A stretch of 6,549 bases of DNA from positions 1-6,549 of the forward strand of contig WFRC01000142.1 of assembly GCA_015486685.1 (NCBI GenBank), written 5' to 3'. Positions within the stretch are counted from its first letter, which is position 1. Every line of letters starts with the position of its first letter. Position numbers and translations under genes: made by a program. Below are positions 1-5,158 of the stretch, in pieces. Origin of the DNA: Caldifarciminota bacterium (lineage in GTDB: Bacteria; Hydrothermota; UBA3072; WFRC01). A model generated the notes under the pieces. The model was not told the DNA's origin and searched no databases. It saw only the letters and a program-made list of their open reading frames with translations.

Positions 1-203
1 AGATCTATATCAAATGCAGATGGATGGTCGTAGTTTATTTTCTTTCTTTCTTCAATGGAAAGATTCGGAAAATTTTTATAATAAGAGTCCATTGAAATGA
101 TGCAACATTTTCCTCTTCCAAAATGTTTTTGGATAAGTTTTGCTACTGTTGTTTTTCCTGAACCGGTGCCACCCGCAATTCCTATAAATTTTGGCCAGCT
201 CAT
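1..203 (-). CDS. udk: Uridine kinase, N-terminal part (cut by left window edge)
   Basis: Uridine/cytidine kinase of the pyrimidine salvage pathway, which phosphorylates uridine to UMP in the cytoplasm. Only the first 67 codons are in the window; the family is usually about 210 residues. I read the start ATG at 203-201, giving MSWPKFIGIAGGTGSGKTT. The Walker A motif GGTGSGKT spans residues 11-18. The family motif MDSYYK (38-43) contains the conserved Asp39, and it is followed by the typical S-x-EER and NYDHPxAFD stretch (49-65), which strongly favours Udk over other P-loop kinases. The start lies one base after the stop codon of the MglA-like gene. There is no good Shine-Dalgarno in front of it, so translation is probably coupled to that gene. 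This suggests co-transcription with the GTPase module, although a functional link to it is not implied. Identification is firm; the C-terminal two thirds cannot be judged. Confidence 0.93.
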   Translation of the reverse strand, partial: MSWPKFIGIAGGTGSGKTTVAKLIQKHFGRGKCCIISMDSYYKNFPNLSIEERKKINYDHPSAFDID

Positions 204-204
204 T

Positions 205-783
205 TTATATTTTGGATATTACAAGTTTTGTTATTAGCTTTAATGCGTTTAACACGCCTACCCCTTCTATCGCAATTGTTTCGAAGTATTGATATTTGTT
301 CTCTGGATTCAGGTCTTCTTGTAATTCTTCTATAGGCATAATGTTTTCCATATCTCTCTTATTGTATTGAAATATAAGCGGGATACTTTCCAGGGACTCT
401 CCGTAGTCTATAAGGTTTTCAATCATATCGTTATAACTATAAATGTTTTCTTCTTTTTTTCTTCTTTGAGAATCTGCAACAAATATGATTCCATCTGTAG
501 AGCGCAGGACGGATTTTCTTGTAAGTTTGTATATAAATTGTCCCGGTACTGTGTATAGACTAAGCCTTATTTTGAAACCTTTAATGCTTCCTAATTCAAG
601 TGGTAGAAAATCAAAAAATAAGGTTCTCTCGGTTTCTGTTGCGATACTTGTAAATTGACCCTTCACTTTACCCGGAAGTGTTTTATATATATTTCTTAAA
701 CTTGTAGTTTTACCGCTCAGCGCAGGACCATAATATACTATTTTGAACGAAATTTCCTTTCGTGCGAAGTTGAATGTGCTCAT
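205..783 (-). CDS. mglA: MglA-like Ras-superfamily small GTPase
   Basis: A 192-residue small GTPase of the MglA family. MglA is a bacterial Ras-like switch that sets cell polarity or motility in Myxococcus and occurs more widely with unknown roles. The P-loop GPALSGKTT is at residues 19-27. The switch I region holds ATETERT (48-54), with Arg53 matching the intrinsic arginine finger of known MglA proteins. TVPGQ (78-82) carries the MglA-typical Thr78 in place of the Asp of most small GTPases, and Gln82 as catalytic residue. NKRD (141-144) is the guanine-specificity motif. Length and motif numbering match Myxococcus MglA as I remember it. Residue 21, equivalent to Ras Gly12, is Ala. The start is supported by GGAAGGAG just upstream (about 789-796). 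The gene lies 18 bases after the roadblock gene, its likely regulatory partner, and one base before udk. The symbol is by family; a motility role is not shown here. Confidence 0.93.
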   Translation of the reverse strand: MSTFNFARKEISFKIVYYGPALSGKTTSLRNIYKTLPGKVKGQFTSIATETERTLFFDFLPLELGSIKGFKIRLSLYTVPGQFIYKLTRKSVLRSTDGIIFVADSQRRKKEENIYSYNDMIENLIDYGESLESIPLIFQYNKRDMENIMPIEELQEDLNPENKYQYFETIAIEGVGVLNALKLITKLVISKI

Positions 784-801
784 ATATTCTCCTTCCGGAT
801 T

Positions 802-1293
802 TTAAAATAGATCATCTATTTCGTTGTCTATGTTTTTCCCAATGTTTTTTGGTGCTTGATGCTCAGAACTTCTTTTTTCTGCTTTTTTGATAATCTCTTT
901 AACGCTGTTCCCCACTTTTTTTGCCCAGAAGCGAATTGCACCTATGGGTGCACGATTGTCAAATATTATTGAGAGAAGTGTGTCACGCGTTATTAAAGAA
1001 ATGTGAATGTTTGTTTCTTGTCCTTGGTGAAAGGTAATGGTAAATTCTTTTTCTCCAAGAATTCTTGCTAGCTCATTAGTCGCAGAAAAAACTCCTGCAG
1101 CAAGTGCCGAAACCATTACTGCGGCATCGGATGTAATATCTCCACTTTTTGCGATAAGCTCTCCGCTTTTGTTGAGCAGGATAATATCTTTTGCTTCTGA
1201 ATCGGCTAAGTACTCGCCGAACATCTCATCTATTAGATTGGATTCCTCGGCATTTAATACTACTTGTGTTTTTGAAAGTCTTTCGTCTTCCAT
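802..1293 (-). CDS. Roadblock/LC7 domain protein, MglB-like
   Basis: A 163-residue cytoplasmic protein. Residues about 17-117 have the alternating helix-strand pattern of a roadblock/LC7 domain, including DIILLNKSGELIAKSG (36-51), a small-residue-rich helix with SALAAGVFSATNELA, and the later strands ending GAIRFWAKK. Roadblock proteins of the MglB type dimerise and stimulate GTP hydrolysis by their MglA partner; that this one does so is inferred from adjacency to the MglA-like gene. The C-terminal 45 residues are charged and probably flexible, ending in the acidic-hydrophobic tip NEIDDLF, a possible docking peptide. The start ATG is 2 bases after the preceding stop, and its strong GGAGGTGG Shine-Dalgarno (about 1302-1309) lies within the last codons of the upstream gene. 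That arrangement is typical of coupled translation. The domain call is solid; a true GAP role is unproven. Confidence 0.85.
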   Translation of the reverse strand: MEDERLSKTQVVLNAEESNLIDEMFGEYLADSEAKDIILLNKSGELIAKSGDITSDAAVMVSALAAGVFSATNELARILGEKEFTITFHQGQETNIHISLITRDTLLSIIFDNRAPIGAIRFWAKKVGNSVKEIIKKAEKRSSEHQAPKNIGKNIDNEIDDLF

Positions 1294-1295
1294 TA

Positions 1296-1835
1296 TTATT
1301 CCACCTCCGTTTTTACCGTTTTAAGTAACCCTTTATTAACTAAATTTTTTAATATTTTGCATGCTTTATAATACGACAATTCTTCTTTTTCCAAAATTTC
1401 ATTTATGTTTTTTTGTTCTGCTAAGCTTTTAAGTATTTTCCATTCTTTTTCTGATATGGATACCTCTCCTGAAGGACTGCTTGTTGTTATTAACTTTACT
1501 TCTCCGGTAAATATATCTTTGATTTCTGAACACTCTTCTCTTACTGACAGGCCTTGAAATATAATCTCAGTATTATTTTTTTTAATTGTTTTGGGAGGGA
1601 GAATTATATTTTGAATAAATTCAAAAGCCCCGTAGGTTTCAAGAAATACATCTTTTATTGCGTCTTCTCCGTTTGAAAATGGTGCACCAGCATGAAGAAT
1701 TTCACCGTTTTTAAAATAGATTCTATACCTTCTCCTGTGGGAATTTATTTCTAACTTTCCACTTTTTTTACCTGAAGTGATCATCTGCAATATTTCTTCT
1801 AACTTAAAGTCTTTTAAATTTCCTTTTACTGGCAT
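1296..1835 (-). CDS. DUF4388 (PATAN-like) protein with C-terminal winged-helix-like region
   Basis: A 179-residue cytoplasmic protein with two parts. Residues 1-77 match the DUF4388/PATAN pattern: GNLKDFKLEEILQMI (5-19), SGKKSGKLEI (21-30), IYFKNGEILHAG (39-50), then a helix and a G-x-FEF strand (69-73). After a linker, residues about 126-175 look like a small winged helix, with a Trp-containing first helix, an INEILEKEELS turn and a KILKNLVNKGLLKTV recognition-type end. PATAN-type domains are known as protein-interaction modules in response regulators and are often encoded near MglA/MglB-like genes. I infer an adaptor or output role for the GTPase; DNA binding is possible but not demonstrated. 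It is the first gene of the minus-strand operon, with AAAAGGAGAT (1841-1850) at good spacing from the ATG. The next gene starts 2 bases after its stop. The N-terminal domain call is more certain than the C-terminal one. Confidence 0.8.
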   Translation of the reverse strand: MPVKGNLKDFKLEEILQMITSGKKSGKLEINSHRRRYRIYFKNGEILHAGAPFSNGEDAIKDVFLETYGAFEFIQNIILPPKTIKKNNTEIIFQGLSVREECSEIKDIFTGEVKLITTSSPSGEVSISEKEWKILKSLAEQKNINEILEKEELSYYKACKILKNLVNKGLLKTVKTEVE

Positions 1836-1840
1836 ACCAA

Positions 1841-1850
1841 ATCTCCTTTT
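1841..1850 (-). promoter_or_regulatory. Ribosome binding site of the DUF4388 gene
   Basis: AAAAGGAGAT on the minus strand, with the AGGAG core 7-8 bases before the ATG at 1835. It fixes the start of the first gene in the minus-strand operon. Confidence 0.8.
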
Positions 1851-1852
1851 TT

Positions 1853-1870
1853 CAATTGTATATATAATTG
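1853..1870. repeat. 18-bp near-perfect palindrome, possible operator
   Basis: CAATTGTATATATAATTG reads as an inverted repeat with a single mismatched pair (positions 6 and 13). It covers the candidate minus-strand -10 box and touches the candidate plus-strand -35 box, so a dimeric regulator bound here could affect both directions. AT-rich DNA yields such palindromes by chance, so the operator role is inference. Confidence 0.35.
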
Positions 1871-1882
1871 ATTTTTATGCAA
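1855..1882 (-). promoter_or_regulatory. Candidate promoter for the DUF4388-roadblock-MglA-udk operon
   Basis: On the minus strand, TTGCAT (1882-1877) is followed after 16 bases by TACAAT (1860-1855). This resembles a housekeeping sigma promoter, each hexamer being close to consensus. Transcription would start near 1848, leaving an untranslated leader of only about 13 bases that consists mostly of the ribosome binding site. The surrounding DNA is very AT-rich, so chance matches are likely; this is the best candidate rather than a firm call. Confidence 0.4.
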
Positions 1883-1895
1883 ATGTTTTTATAAT
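1868..1895 (+). promoter_or_regulatory. Candidate promoter for the aminopeptidase gene
   Basis: TTGATT (1868-1873) is followed after 16 bases by a consensus TATAAT (1890-1895). Transcription would begin around 1902, at the Shine-Dalgarno itself, giving a leader of about 11 bases. The same TTGATT-16-TATA architecture recurs before rpsF. A second TATAAT at 1863-1868 has no recognisable -35 partner but could give a longer leader. The candidate overlaps the opposing promoter by about 15 bp. Confidence 0.45.
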
Positions 1896-1901
1896 GTTTT
1901 T

Positions 1902-1909
1902 GGAGGTGA
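1902..1909 (+). promoter_or_regulatory. Ribosome binding site of the aminopeptidase gene
   Basis: GGAGGTGA, with the GGAGG core 6 bases before the ATG at 1913. It is a strong site that supports this start over later in-frame ATGs. Confidence 0.85.
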
Positions 1910-1912
1910 ATT

Positions 1913-3292
1913 ATGGAGAATTTTGAGTATAAAAATAAAAATGCATGGTCTAAATTAGACAGACGAGAGGTAATGGATTTTGCTGAGAGTTATAAGCAAT
2001 TTATCGGTGCCTATAAAACTGAGAGAGAAGTTGTTTCATTTATTCGGAATGAGTCAGAGAAAATGGGTTATAAAAATCTGTTCGATGAAGGCTACGATGG
2101 TAAAGATTTTTTTGCAGTAAACGACGGAAAAAGTATATTCATATTCAAAAACGGTACAGAGGGAATTGAAAAAGGAATCAATATTGTTGTAGCACATATA
2201 GATTCACCGCGTATCGACATAAAACAAAACCCTTTGTATGAAAAATTTGATATAGCGCTTTTACGAACTCATTACTATGGAGGCATAAAGAAATATCAAT
2301 GGGCTACTCTACCTTTAGCATTACATGGCGTTTTAATTCTTAAAAATGGTGAGAAGCTGGAGTTTTCTATGGGTGAGGCGCCAGATGAACCTGTTTTTGT
2401 AATTTCAGATTTACTTCCACACCTTGGTCGTAAACAGATGGCTAAGCCTGCAAAAGAAGTTATTGAGGGAGAAGCGCTGGACCCTGTTGTCGGCAGTATT
2501 CCGCTTAAAGAGAAAGATAAAAGCAGCGTTAAGAAGGCTATTCTTAAAGTTTTATACGATCAATTTGGAATTACAGAAGAGGATTTTATTTCTTCAGAGC
2601 TTACTCTTGTGCCAGCCGGAGGTGCAAGGGATGTAGGCTTTGACAGAGCCGCACTTACTGCCTATGGGCATGATGATAAAATATGCGCCTATACTGCATT
2701 TAGGGCATTGATTGATTCTGATGTTTCTGAGAAGCCAATGCTTGTGATGCTGATGGATAAAGAAGAAATAGGCAGTGATGGTATCAGCGGATCCCAAAGT
2801 GATTTTCTTGAATATGTAATTGAAAGCTATCTTAAAGCAAAAGGAATTAATAATGTTTCTGCTCGCGAAGTTCTTCATAAGTCTTTTGCACTGTCAGCAG
2901 ATGTAAATGCTGCGATTGACCCTTTGTATCCTGATGTGTTTGAAGAACAAAATGCTGCTAAATTTGGCCATGGAATTGTAGTAACCAAATTTACAGGATC
3001 AGGTGGGAAGTACAGTTCAAGTGATGCCTCGGCAGAATTAGTATTTGCTGTAAGGTCTCTATTTAATGAAAAAGATGTTCCCTGGCAAATTGGAGAGCTT
3101 GGTAAGGTAGATGTTGGAGGCGGCGGAACGATTGCGAAATTCCTTGCAAAAAGAGGCGTGGAAACAATAGATGCAGGGCCTGCCTTGCTTTCTATGCATG
3201 CTCCTCATGAAATTGCCTCTAAAGCAGATCTGTACTCCTCATACCTTGCTTATAAAGTTTTTCTTAACAGTGCGCTTAAATTGAAACGATGA
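1913..3292 (+). CDS. M18-family zinc metalloaminopeptidase
   Basis: A 459-residue cytosolic aminopeptidase of family M18, which removes N-terminal residues from peptides using a two-metal centre in a large oligomer. Family signatures appear in order. VVAHIDSPR has metal-ligand candidate His95. AYGHDDK (251-257) carries the bridging Asp. MDKEEIGSDG (281-290) has the Glu-Glu pair (284-285) that supplies the catalytic base and a metal ligand. SADVNAA (328-334) has Asp330, and SMHAPHE (427-433) has the final His. The Gly-rich GSGGKYSSSDA segment and VDVGGGGT are also typical. Length is normal and the gene is intact. It most resembles the bacterial M18 aminopeptidase 1 type described from clostridia and Thermotogales, but I assign no symbol. 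No signal peptide is visible. Its TGA overlaps the ATG of the following membrane-protein gene, so the two are co-transcribed. Exact substrate preference cannot be read from the sequence. Confidence 0.93.
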   Translation: MENFEYKNKNAWSKLDRREVMDFAESYKQFIGAYKTEREVVSFIRNESEKMGYKNLFDEGYDGKDFFAVNDGKSIFIFKNGTEGIEKGINIVVAHIDSPRIDIKQNPLYEKFDIALLRTHYYGGIKKYQWATLPLALHGVLILKNGEKLEFSMGEAPDEPVFVISDLLPHLGRKQMAKPAKEVIEGEALDPVVGSIPLKEKDKSSVKKAILKVLYDQFGITEEDFISSELTLVPAGGARDVGFDRAALTAYGHDDKICAYTAFRALIDSDVSEKPMLVMLMDKEEIGSDGISGSQSDFLEYVIESYLKAKGINNVSAREVLHKSFALSADVNAAIDPLYPDVFEEQNAAKFGHGIVVTKFTGSGGKYSSSDASAELVFAVRSLFNEKDVPWQIGELGKVDVGGGGTIAKFLAKRGVETIDAGPALLSMHAPHEIASKADLYSSYLAYKVFLNSALKLKR

Positions 3293-4287
3293 AAAGAGCT
3301 ATACCCATAGTTAGTCTTAGTATAATTTTTGGTGTAACGGTGAGCTTTATGGAGGGGGTTTCCCCCTCCTTCAATTTGAATACTTTTAATATAATTAACT
3401 TTAAACTCCTTTCTATGCTTCTTTCTATCTTTATAGTACTTTTATTAATTCTTTTTTCCAAAAATATTTTTACTGCAATTTTATCCTTCTTTGTCTATGC
3501 ATTTTCATTTATGGCATTTATGTTATATGCAAAGATACCTTTTGGGCATGAGTTTTATGTGCGGATGAGTATAATTGTTTTTATAGGGATGTTCTCTGCA
3601 ATTGTCCTTTTTCTTGGTAGAGATACGAGGTTACAGAACAAGACACCGGGATTAAAGGTTAAAAGAGATATAGCTTTTCCAATCATATTTTTCTTGGCCT
3701 CTATACTTATAAGCATGGCTATTCTTTTATTTGAGCAAAAAAATCTTTATAATTTTATCCCTACATTTTTCTATAGCTATTTATACTTTTTAATTGCAAT
3801 TTCCGCAATTGTATCTTTCTTTTCCTTTAATGAGATTTCAGGTTTTTTAATTGGTTCTTTTTCTGTGCTGATATATTTTCTAATGAATAGGCTTATAATT
3901 AATAGCTTTAATATTTATTTTCTTTTAAATGCAGAGCGAAGCTTTGCCTTGGTTGTGTTAATTTATGTCGTTCTGTTTGGGATATGTACTTCTATTTTAG
4001 CACACAGTAGCGCACTTTTACTTAATGGCATTGCCCTGAGAAGAGGATCATCATTTAATAAAATGTCAACTGTTATTACGTCGGACGAAAAACCTATGAA
4101 AAGTACTCAAAAGGAGATTCCTAAAAACAATGCTTTAACGTCAAAAGATAATCCTAAAACACCTGATGGGAGTAGCCCCAAGAAAGATTCGCAAATAGTT
4201 AATGAAAACCCTTCAAAAGACAACGTTTATAATGGTATCAAAAATGAAACTTCCATATATAAAAAGAATAAAGAATCTGACTCTTGA
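3289..4287 (+). CDS. Unrecognised polytopic membrane protein with polar C-terminal tail
   Basis: A 332-residue protein that I do not recognise. Hydrophobic stretches suggest about seven or eight membrane helices, near residues 4-22, 39-57, 60-81, 91-109, 128-148, 157-178, 183-204 and 218-248. A basic loop (111-127) lies between the fourth and fifth. From residue 251 to the end the chain is polar, rich in Lys, Ser, Asn, Pro and Asp, and probably disordered; the LRRG start of the tail suggests it is cytoplasmic. No catalytic motif is evident. The start overlaps the aminopeptidase stop as ATGA with no clear Shine-Dalgarno, implying coupled translation. In Firmicutes a multi-helix protein of similar size, YybS (DUF2232), lies inside the rpsF-dnaB cluster. 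This could be a distant equivalent, but I see no motif proving it. An 8-bp G/C hairpin lies within codons 21-27. Confidence 0.75.
   Translation: MKRAIPIVSLSIIFGVTVSFMEGVSPSFNLNTFNIINFKLLSMLLSIFIVLLLILFSKNIFTAILSFFVYAFSFMAFMLYAKIPFGHEFYVRMSIIVFIGMFSAIVLFLGRDTRLQNKTPGLKVKRDIAFPIIFFLASILISMAILLFEQKNLYNFIPTFFYSYLYFLIAISAIVSFFSFNEISGFLIGSFSVLIYFLMNRLIINSFNIYFLLNAERSFALVVLIYVVLFGICTSILAHSSALLLNGIALRRGSSFNKMSTVITSDEKPMKSTQKEIPKNNALTSKDNPKTPDGSSPKKDSQIVNENPSKDNVYNGIKNETSIYKKNKESDS
3351..3369 (+). repeat. Intragenic G/C-rich hairpin near the start of the membrane-protein gene
   Basis: GGAGGGGG (3351-3358), TTT loop, CCCCCTCC (3362-3369): eight perfect G/C-rich pairs with a three-base loop, in a very AT-rich gene. 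It encodes residues 21-27 (Met-Glu-Gly-Val-Ser-Pro-Ser), the end of the first hydrophobic segment and the loop after it. No T-run follows, so it is not a typical terminator. It may slow ribosomes or tune expression of this gene. Confidence 0.7.
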
Positions 4288-4311
4288 TTAAAGGTGATAA
4301 ATCTGTATACT
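4284..4311 (+). promoter_or_regulatory. Candidate promoter of the rpsF-ssb-rpsR-rplI-dnaB operon
   Basis: TTGATT (4284-4289), 16-base spacer, TATACT (4306-4311). The -35 box and spacing are the same as in the aminopeptidase promoter candidate. Transcription would start near 4318, almost exactly where the first leader hairpin begins, giving a leader of about 63 bases before rpsF. The -35 box overlaps the stop codon of the upstream gene. No T-tailed terminator separates the two genes, so some read-through from the aminopeptidase unit is possible. Confidence 0.5.
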
Positions 4312-4315
4312 TCAT

Positions 4316-4375
4316 AAGAAAGATTGACACTCTTTCTTCGCAGAAAAACTGCGAGGCAAATAGACCGTAAGGAGG
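4316..4375 (+). promoter_or_regulatory. Structured rpsF leader, candidate S6:S18 autoregulatory element
   Basis: Two adjacent hairpins precede rpsF. The first is AAGAAAGA (4316-4323) with TCTTTCTT (4331-4338); the second is TCGCAG (4338-4343), AAAAA loop, CTGCGA (4349-4354). A single-stranded stretch follows containing ACCG (4364-4367), then the Shine-Dalgarno GGAGG (4371-4375). In an alternative fold CTCTTT (4330-4335) pairs with AAGGAG (4369-4374), hiding the ribosome binding site and placing the second hairpin above an internal loop that carries CCG on its 3' side. That is the general shape described for rpsF leaders bound by the S6:S18 dimer. The pairing is seen in the sequence; the regulatory role is inferred from the known family and from the operon encoding both S6 and S18. 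Confidence 0.5.
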
Positions 4376-4380
4376 TATAA

Positions 4381-4770
4381 ATGAATTATTACGAGATGCT
4401 TTACATTGCTTCTTCTACATTGCAAGAGGCAGAAAGAGAAGAGCTTATTAAAAAGCTCAATGATTTTATTTTGCAAAAAAATGGGGAAATAATTACTGAA
4501 AACAGGTGGGGAACACGGACGCTTGCATATCCTATTAGCAAGAGCACTTCTGGCTATTATGTCCTTGAGTACATAAAACTTCCATCTGAAAATCTGAGTG
4601 ATCTCCGTTATTTTATGCAAATTAATGAAGGTTTTCTACGCTCTATGATTCTTCGGAAAAATAGTGTACCTGTAGCTGAGAAAAAGAAAGAAGAAGCTAA
4701 GAAAGAAGAAGTCAGGAAAACTGAAACCGTAGAGAAAGAGGTATCTAATAATGGCGACAGATCTGAATAG
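4381..4770 (+). CDS. rpsF: 30S ribosomal protein S6
   Basis: Ribosomal protein S6, which binds the central domain of 16S rRNA as a dimer with S18 during 30S assembly. Residues 1-95 form the S6 domain: NYYEMLYIASS at the N-terminus, the GEIITENRWGTRTLAYPISK strand region (35-54), GYYVLEYIKLPSENLSDL (58-75), and the closing INEGFLRSMILRK (80-92). A charged Lys/Glu-rich tail extends to residue 129, encoded by a purine-rich tract at about 4677-4740. It is a longer tail than in short S6 proteins but of a kind seen in many bacteria. GGAGG at 4371-4375, five bases before the ATG, sets the start. The last 20 bases overlap the ssb start in another frame. As first gene of the operon it is the expected target of S6:S18 feedback through the leader just upstream. 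Confidence 0.96.
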   Translation: MNYYEMLYIASSTLQEAEREELIKKLNDFILQKNGEIITENRWGTRTLAYPISKSTSGYYVLEYIKLPSENLSDLRYFMQINEGFLRSMILRKNSVPVAEKKKEEAKKEEVRKTETVEKEVSNNGDRSE

Positions 4771-5146
4771 GATTTTTTTAACGGGAAGGCTTGCAGCGGA
4801 TCCTGATGTACGCTATACACCTAATGGTGCCGAAGTTGCTCAATTTAACATTGCAGTAAATAGAGCGTACAAAATTAAGGATAACCCTGAATGGCAGGAA
4901 GAGACTTTTTTTGTCCGAATTATTACGTGGAACAGACTTGCTGAAAAAGTGGAAAAGAACTTTAAAAAAGGAGATCTTGTATTAATAGAAGGGAGATTGA
5001 GCATAAGAAGTTATGAGGTTGACGGAACAAAGAAATGGGTTACCGAAATTATAGCAAACGATGCTAAGTTTCTTCCAAGAAACAGATCAAAGAACGCAGA
5101 ACAATCTACAAGCGAGAGTTCTGAACCGGATGTTCCGTTTACATAG
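4751..5146 (+). CDS. ssb: Single-stranded DNA-binding protein
   Basis: Bacterial SSB, a homotetrameric OB-fold protein that coats single-stranded DNA and recruits replication and repair enzymes. Residues about 4-112 form the OB domain, with LNRIFLTGRLAADPDVRYT (5-23), FNIAVNRAY, the FFVRIITWNRLAE strand with its aromatic residues, GDLVLIEGRLSIRSYE and the final WVTEIIANDAKFL. The tail is short (about 20 residues, Ser/Glu-rich), giving 131 residues in total compared with 178 in E. coli. The C-terminal interaction tip reads EPDVPFT, so the usual last Pro-Phe is followed by one extra Thr. The start overlaps rpsF by 20 bases, with AAAGAGGT (4735-4742) as ribosome binding site inside rpsF. ssb sits between the S6 and S18 genes, as in many bacteria. 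Confidence 0.96.
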   Translation: MATDLNRIFLTGRLAADPDVRYTPNGAEVAQFNIAVNRAYKIKDNPEWQEETFFVRIITWNRLAEKVEKNFKKGDLVLIEGRLSIRSYEVDGTKKWVTEIIANDAKFLPRNRSKNAEQSTSESSEPDVPFT

Positions 5147-5153
5147 AGGAGGT
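5147..5153 (+). promoter_or_regulatory. Ribosome binding site of rpsR
   Basis: AGGAGGT begins immediately after the ssb TAG stop and five bases before the rpsR ATG at 5159. It is near-perfect anti-Shine-Dalgarno complementarity, the strongest in the operon, as expected for a ribosomal protein gene. Confidence 0.85.
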
Positions 5154-5158
5154 ATATT

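Noticed and set aside
1037..1324. 95-codon plus-strand open frame over the roadblock gene
   Set aside because: It is a Ser/Ala-rich antisense shadow of the roadblock gene, with no upstream ribosome binding site comparable to those of real genes here.
2594..2878. 94-codon open frame on the minus strand inside the aminopeptidase gene
   Set aside because: It lies wholly antisense to a strongly supported, motif-rich gene, has no ribosome binding site of note and resembles no protein I know.
4324..4329. Perfect -35 consensus TTGACA before rpsF
   Set aside because: No acceptable -10 box lies 15-19 bases downstream (the region is AAAAACTGCGAG), and the hexamer forms the loop of the first leader hairpin. 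The TTGATT/TATACT pair just upstream is a better promoter.
4316..4354. The two hairpins before rpsF as a terminator of the aminopeptidase/membrane-protein unit
   Set aside because: Neither stem is followed by a T-run and the first is AT-rich. Leader function for rpsF explains them better.
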